Both the position numbers and the translations under genes were made by a program. The notes under the pieces are model-generated. The model was not told the DNA's origin, searched no databases, and worked only from the letters and a program-made list of their open reading frames with translations. 64,000 nt of DNA from Sphingopyxis sp. OAS728 (GTDB taxonomy: Bacteria; Pseudomonadota; Alphaproteobacteria; Sphingomonadales; Sphingomonadaceae): positions 1,178,001 through 1,242,000 of the forward strand of contig NZ_JADBDT010000001.1 in NCBI RefSeq assembly GCF_014873485.1, given 5' to 3'. How positions within the stretch are numbered: the stretch's first letter is position 1; every line of letters begins with the position of its first letter. Positions 61,525-64,000 of this stretch are shown here, piece after piece.

Positions 61525-63813
61525 TCAAAAGCGCCCGGTCAGCTGCACCGCGATCGTGCGCGGCCGGTCGACGATGCCGTTATAGGCATTGCCAGCGTTG
61601 CGCGTAATCGTCGTCGCGAGCGGCATCGAACTCGCGGTCTGCAGGATGCGCTGGTTGGTGAGGTTGCGGCCGATCAGCGCCACTTCCCAGCGATCGTCAA
61701 CCTGCGCGAGCGCGAGCCGCGCGCCGAGCTTCACATAACCGTCCTGATGCGTGCGCGGGTCGAGGTTCGCCGCAGCGATGTAGGAGGAGGAGAAGTCGGC
61801 ATTGACGTTGAACGCGACCTTCATGTTGCTCGTCACCGGCGTCGTATAGTCGACGTTCAAATTGCCCGACCATTTGGGGCTGAGCGCGTTGCGCTTGCCC
61901 GAATAGTCGCAGAAGCCGTTCGCACCCGGCACCTGCAGATAATAGCATTGGCCGTCGGTGAAATTGGTGAATTTGAAGTCGAGATAGGCGACCGCGCCGC
62001 TGACCGTCAGCCCGTCGGCGAGCGCCGCGCGGAAGTCGGCCTCGACGCCCTGCGTGCGCGCTTCGGCGGCGTTGCGGACGTTGAAGTTCAGCGTGCCGTC
62101 GAAGATATTGACCTGCAGATCCTTATAGTCCGTCCGATAGACCGACAGGTTGAACGCGACATTACGCCCCTTGTATTTCAGCCCCGCCTCGAAATTGTCG
62201 GCGCTTTCATCCTCGAACTCGAACGCGCCGGGCTTCGCGACGGTGGTCGACGTGGGCAACGAGTTCGAACGGATATCGAAGCCGCCCGCCTTCGTGCCCT
62301 TCGCATAGGAGGCGTAGAGCATCAGATCGTCGGTCGCGTCGAACTGGACATTGACCATCGGGTTGAAGCTGTCCTCGCTGATCTTGCCCGAGATGCTGTG
62401 CGCCTCGATGTTGAGCGCGCGAAACACCGCCGCGACGACGGCAGCCGGCGCGGTGCTGAGCGGGCCCTGCACTACGGCGAGCGTGCGGCTGCCGCTCTTT
62501 TTTTCATGATTGAAGCGCGCGCCCGCAGTGATGCGGAGCTGGTCGGTGACTGACAATTCGCCCTGCGCAAAACCCGAAATCAAATCCGACTTCTGCGCAT
62601 AGTCGCGGTCGTTACGCGTGTCGCCGAGCGCGTTGAAAGGCGCGCCGAGCGCGAGGAAGGTCGGGTTGAACAGGGTGAAGTCCTGCACGTCGAGCTTCGC
62701 ATGCTGGTAATAGACGCCCGCGATATAGTTGAACGTCTCGCCGCCGGGCGAGGTCAGCCGGAGCTCCTGGCTGAACTGGCGATAATCCTCGCGCAGGTTC
62801 GTGCCGTCGAGGAAGCTGATCCCTGAAAAGTCGACGTCGACAATCTCGCGCGTCTTGTAGTCGAGCAGCGACGAAACCGAGGTCAGCGTATGCTCGCCGA
62901 CTTCGAGGTCTGCATTAAGCGTCGCGCCGAACACCTTGTTCTTGCTCTCATAACCATTGTCCTCGCGGACATAATCGGGGTCGGTGCTGACGAAGAACGG
63001 CCCCTGGAACACCGTGTTGTAATTGCCGACCGCACCGAACACGTCGCGCGGCTGTCCCTTCATTTCGAAGTCGGCATATTCGAGCTTAAGTTCGGCGGCG
63101 AACGGCCCGCCGCGATCGAGTTCGAGCTTGCCGCGGAAATAATATTCGTCGACGTTCGGTTCGTCGCGGTCGAGCTTCTGGTTATAGAAATAGCCGTCCA
63201 TCGAGCGGTGATAGCCGACGACGCGCGCCTCGACGCCTTCGCTGAGCGGCCCCGAGAGGACGCCGGTGAGCTGGAATTCCTTGTGGTTGAATTCATAGAG
63301 GCCGCTGACCGAACCCTCGAATTCGTCGGTCGGGCTGCGCGTCGTGATGTTCACCGCGCCCGCGATCGCATTTTTCCCGAACAGGGTCGGCTGCGGCCCG
63401 CGCAGCACCTCGACGCGCTCCATGTCGACGAGCGGCAGGCGCGAAAGCTGGTCGCGGCCGTAATAGACGCCGTCAACGAACATCGCGACCGACTGTTCAA
63501 AGCCCTTGTTATCGCCCGACGCGATGCCGCGGATCGCGATACGGTTGGCAATCGCGGTCTGGGTGATCTTGAGGTTCGGGACCGACGACGAAATCTGTTC
63601 GAGGTTGGTCTGGCCGTAGCTTTCGACCTGCTTGCCGCTGACCGCCGAGATCGAGATCGGCACGTCGGAGAGCCCCTCGGCGCGCTTTTGCGCGGTGACG
63701 ATGATTTCTTCGAGGCCGCCCTGATCTTCGGCGGGCGCCGCATCCTGCGCCAATGCGGCGGCGGGGCTGGCAAGCGCCGATGCAGCGAGCAGCGCGATGA
63801 AATGCTTTTTCAT
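61525..63813 (-). CDS. TonB-dependent outer-membrane receptor
   Basis: A 762-residue receptor. Signal peptide MKKHFIALLAASALASPAAA; TonB box-like EEIIVTAQKRAEGL; plug with VPISISAVSGKQVESYGQ and DMERVEVLRGPQPTLFGKNA. The barrel ends with an aromatic residue (AVQLTGRF). The architecture resembles sphingomonad receptors of unknown or aromatic ligand. GGGAGGGAGAG precedes the ATG. It diverges from a probable nitronate monooxygenase gene and is followed by the HxlR gene, so it may serve uptake of a small organic compound. Ligand unknown. Confidence 0.93.
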   Translation of the reverse strand: MKKHFIALLAASALASPAAALAQDAAPAEDQGGLEEIIVTAQKRAEGLSDVPISISAVSGKQVESYGQTNLEQISSSVPNLKITQTAIANRIAIRGIASGDNKGFEQSVAMFVDGVYYGRDQLSRLPLVDMERVEVLRGPQPTLFGKNAIAGAVNITTRSPTDEFEGSVSGLYEFNHKEFQLTGVLSGPLSEGVEARVVGYHRSMDGYFYNQKLDRDEPNVDEYYFRGKLELDRGGPFAAELKLEYADFEMKGQPRDVFGAVGNYNTVFQGPFFVSTDPDYVREDNGYESKNKVFGATLNADLEVGEHTLTSVSSLLDYKTREIVDVDFSGISFLDGTNLREDYRQFSQELRLTSPGGETFNYIAGVYYQHAKLDVQDFTLFNPTFLALGAPFNALGDTRNDRDYAQKSDLISGFAQGELSVTDQLRITAGARFNHEKKSGSRTLAVVQGPLSTAPAAVVAAVFRALNIEAHSISGKISEDSFNPMVNVQFDATDDLMLYASYAKGTKAGGFDIRSNSLPTSTTVAKPGAFEFEDESADNFEAGLKYKGRNVAFNLSVYRTDYKDLQVNIFDGTLNFNVRNAAEARTQGVEADFRAALADGLTVSGAVAYLDFKFTNFTDGQCYYLQVPGANGFCDYSGKRNALSPKWSGNLNVDYTTPVTSNMKVAFNVNADFSSSYIAAANLDPRTHQDGYVKLGARLALAQVDDRWEVALIGRNLTNQRILQTASSMPLATTITRNAGNAYNGIVDRPRTIAVQLTGRF

Positions 63814-63930
63814 GAAACTCTCTCCCTCCCACCATCGTCAGGTTTGCCCCGCGATGCTTTTTCTGGCCTTGCGACTCTTATCGTCTTTAAGTATCGTTAT
63901 GCAAGTCAGATAATTCGGGAGAGCAGAACG

Positions 63931-64000
63931 GTGCCGAAAAACGGCCTTCCACCAGCATTGACGCGCAATTTGCGCCTGCCGGCGATCGCCGCGCCGATGT
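63931..64000 (+). CDS. Probable nitronate monooxygenase, 5' end only
   Basis: Only about 23 codons are present. From a GTG start with GGGAGAGC just upstream, the frame reads PKNGLPPALTRNLRLP and then AIAAPM, the usual N-terminus of nitronate monooxygenase (2-nitropropane dioxygenase) FMN enzymes, which oxidise alkyl nitronates. The frame continues past the window edge. It is divergent from the TonB receptor by 117 bp. The call rests on a short match and needs the adjoining sequence. Confidence 0.5.
   Translation, partial: MPKNGLPPALTRNLRLPAIAAPM

Overview
The window is about 65% G+C and almost fully coding. It looks like a chromosomal segment of an alphaproteobacterium of the order Sphingomonadales, with Sphingopyxis or Sphingomonas as the most likely genus. 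The reasons are the ChpT/CheA pair, the alphaproteobacterial order purN-purM / hdaA-ppk1-ppx, an RpoH of the alphaproteobacterial type, large TonB-dependent receptors beside glycoside hydrolases, and intergenic CCCCGGC-GAAA-GCCGGGG hairpins. The genus is inferred from gene content only; no rRNA or tRNA gene was seen.

Layout. 1-5.2 kb: the 3' part of cheA is cut by the window edge, followed by chpT, rluD, rpoH and mtgA. 5.2-9.4 kb: an AT-richer SUKH-fold gene, a zinc-finger-like J-domain protein, ppk2, a secreted protein of unknown function and an alpha/beta hydrolase in an operon with aspS. 11-22 kb: a lactone-oxidase-like flavoprotein, rnd, a tightly overlapping operon (unknown membrane protein, hdaA, ppk1, ppx), then purM and a purN-MmcQ fusion. 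22-34 kb: ndk, holC and pepA; then lptD, surA, pdxA and rsmA, with a repeat-filled 522-bp gap between lptD and surA; then a TPR protein, an RsmB-type methyltransferase and guaB.

34.2-53.2 kb is the most interesting region: a carbohydrate-utilisation locus. It has an outer-membrane receptor (Oar-like TonB receptor), a GH144-type glucanase lipoprotein, a BglX-like GH3, a GH2 lipoprotein, a cytoplasmic GH1, a complete ABC sugar importer with its own ATPase, a FucP/GluP-type MFS permease, a secreted esterase-like hydrolase, a secreted EEP-family phosphodiesterase-like protein and a LacI regulator. Three copies of a GTAACCGGTTAC-like palindrome sit before the MFS gene, before lacI and between the divergent receptor and GH3 genes, which ties all units into one regulon. 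I propose that it imports and dismantles beta-linked glucans, possibly beta-1,2-glucans or decorated periplasmic glucans from neighbouring bacteria. The substrate is an inference.

53.3-64 kb: an EntS-like MFS exporter, a CzcCBA heavy-metal efflux operon preceded by a small His-rich periplasmic protein, a tandem-duplicated HxlR regulator, another TonB receptor, and the first codons of a probable nitronate monooxygenase. Dispersed repeats, an orphan SUKH gene and the tandem HxlR protein are the other main points of interest.
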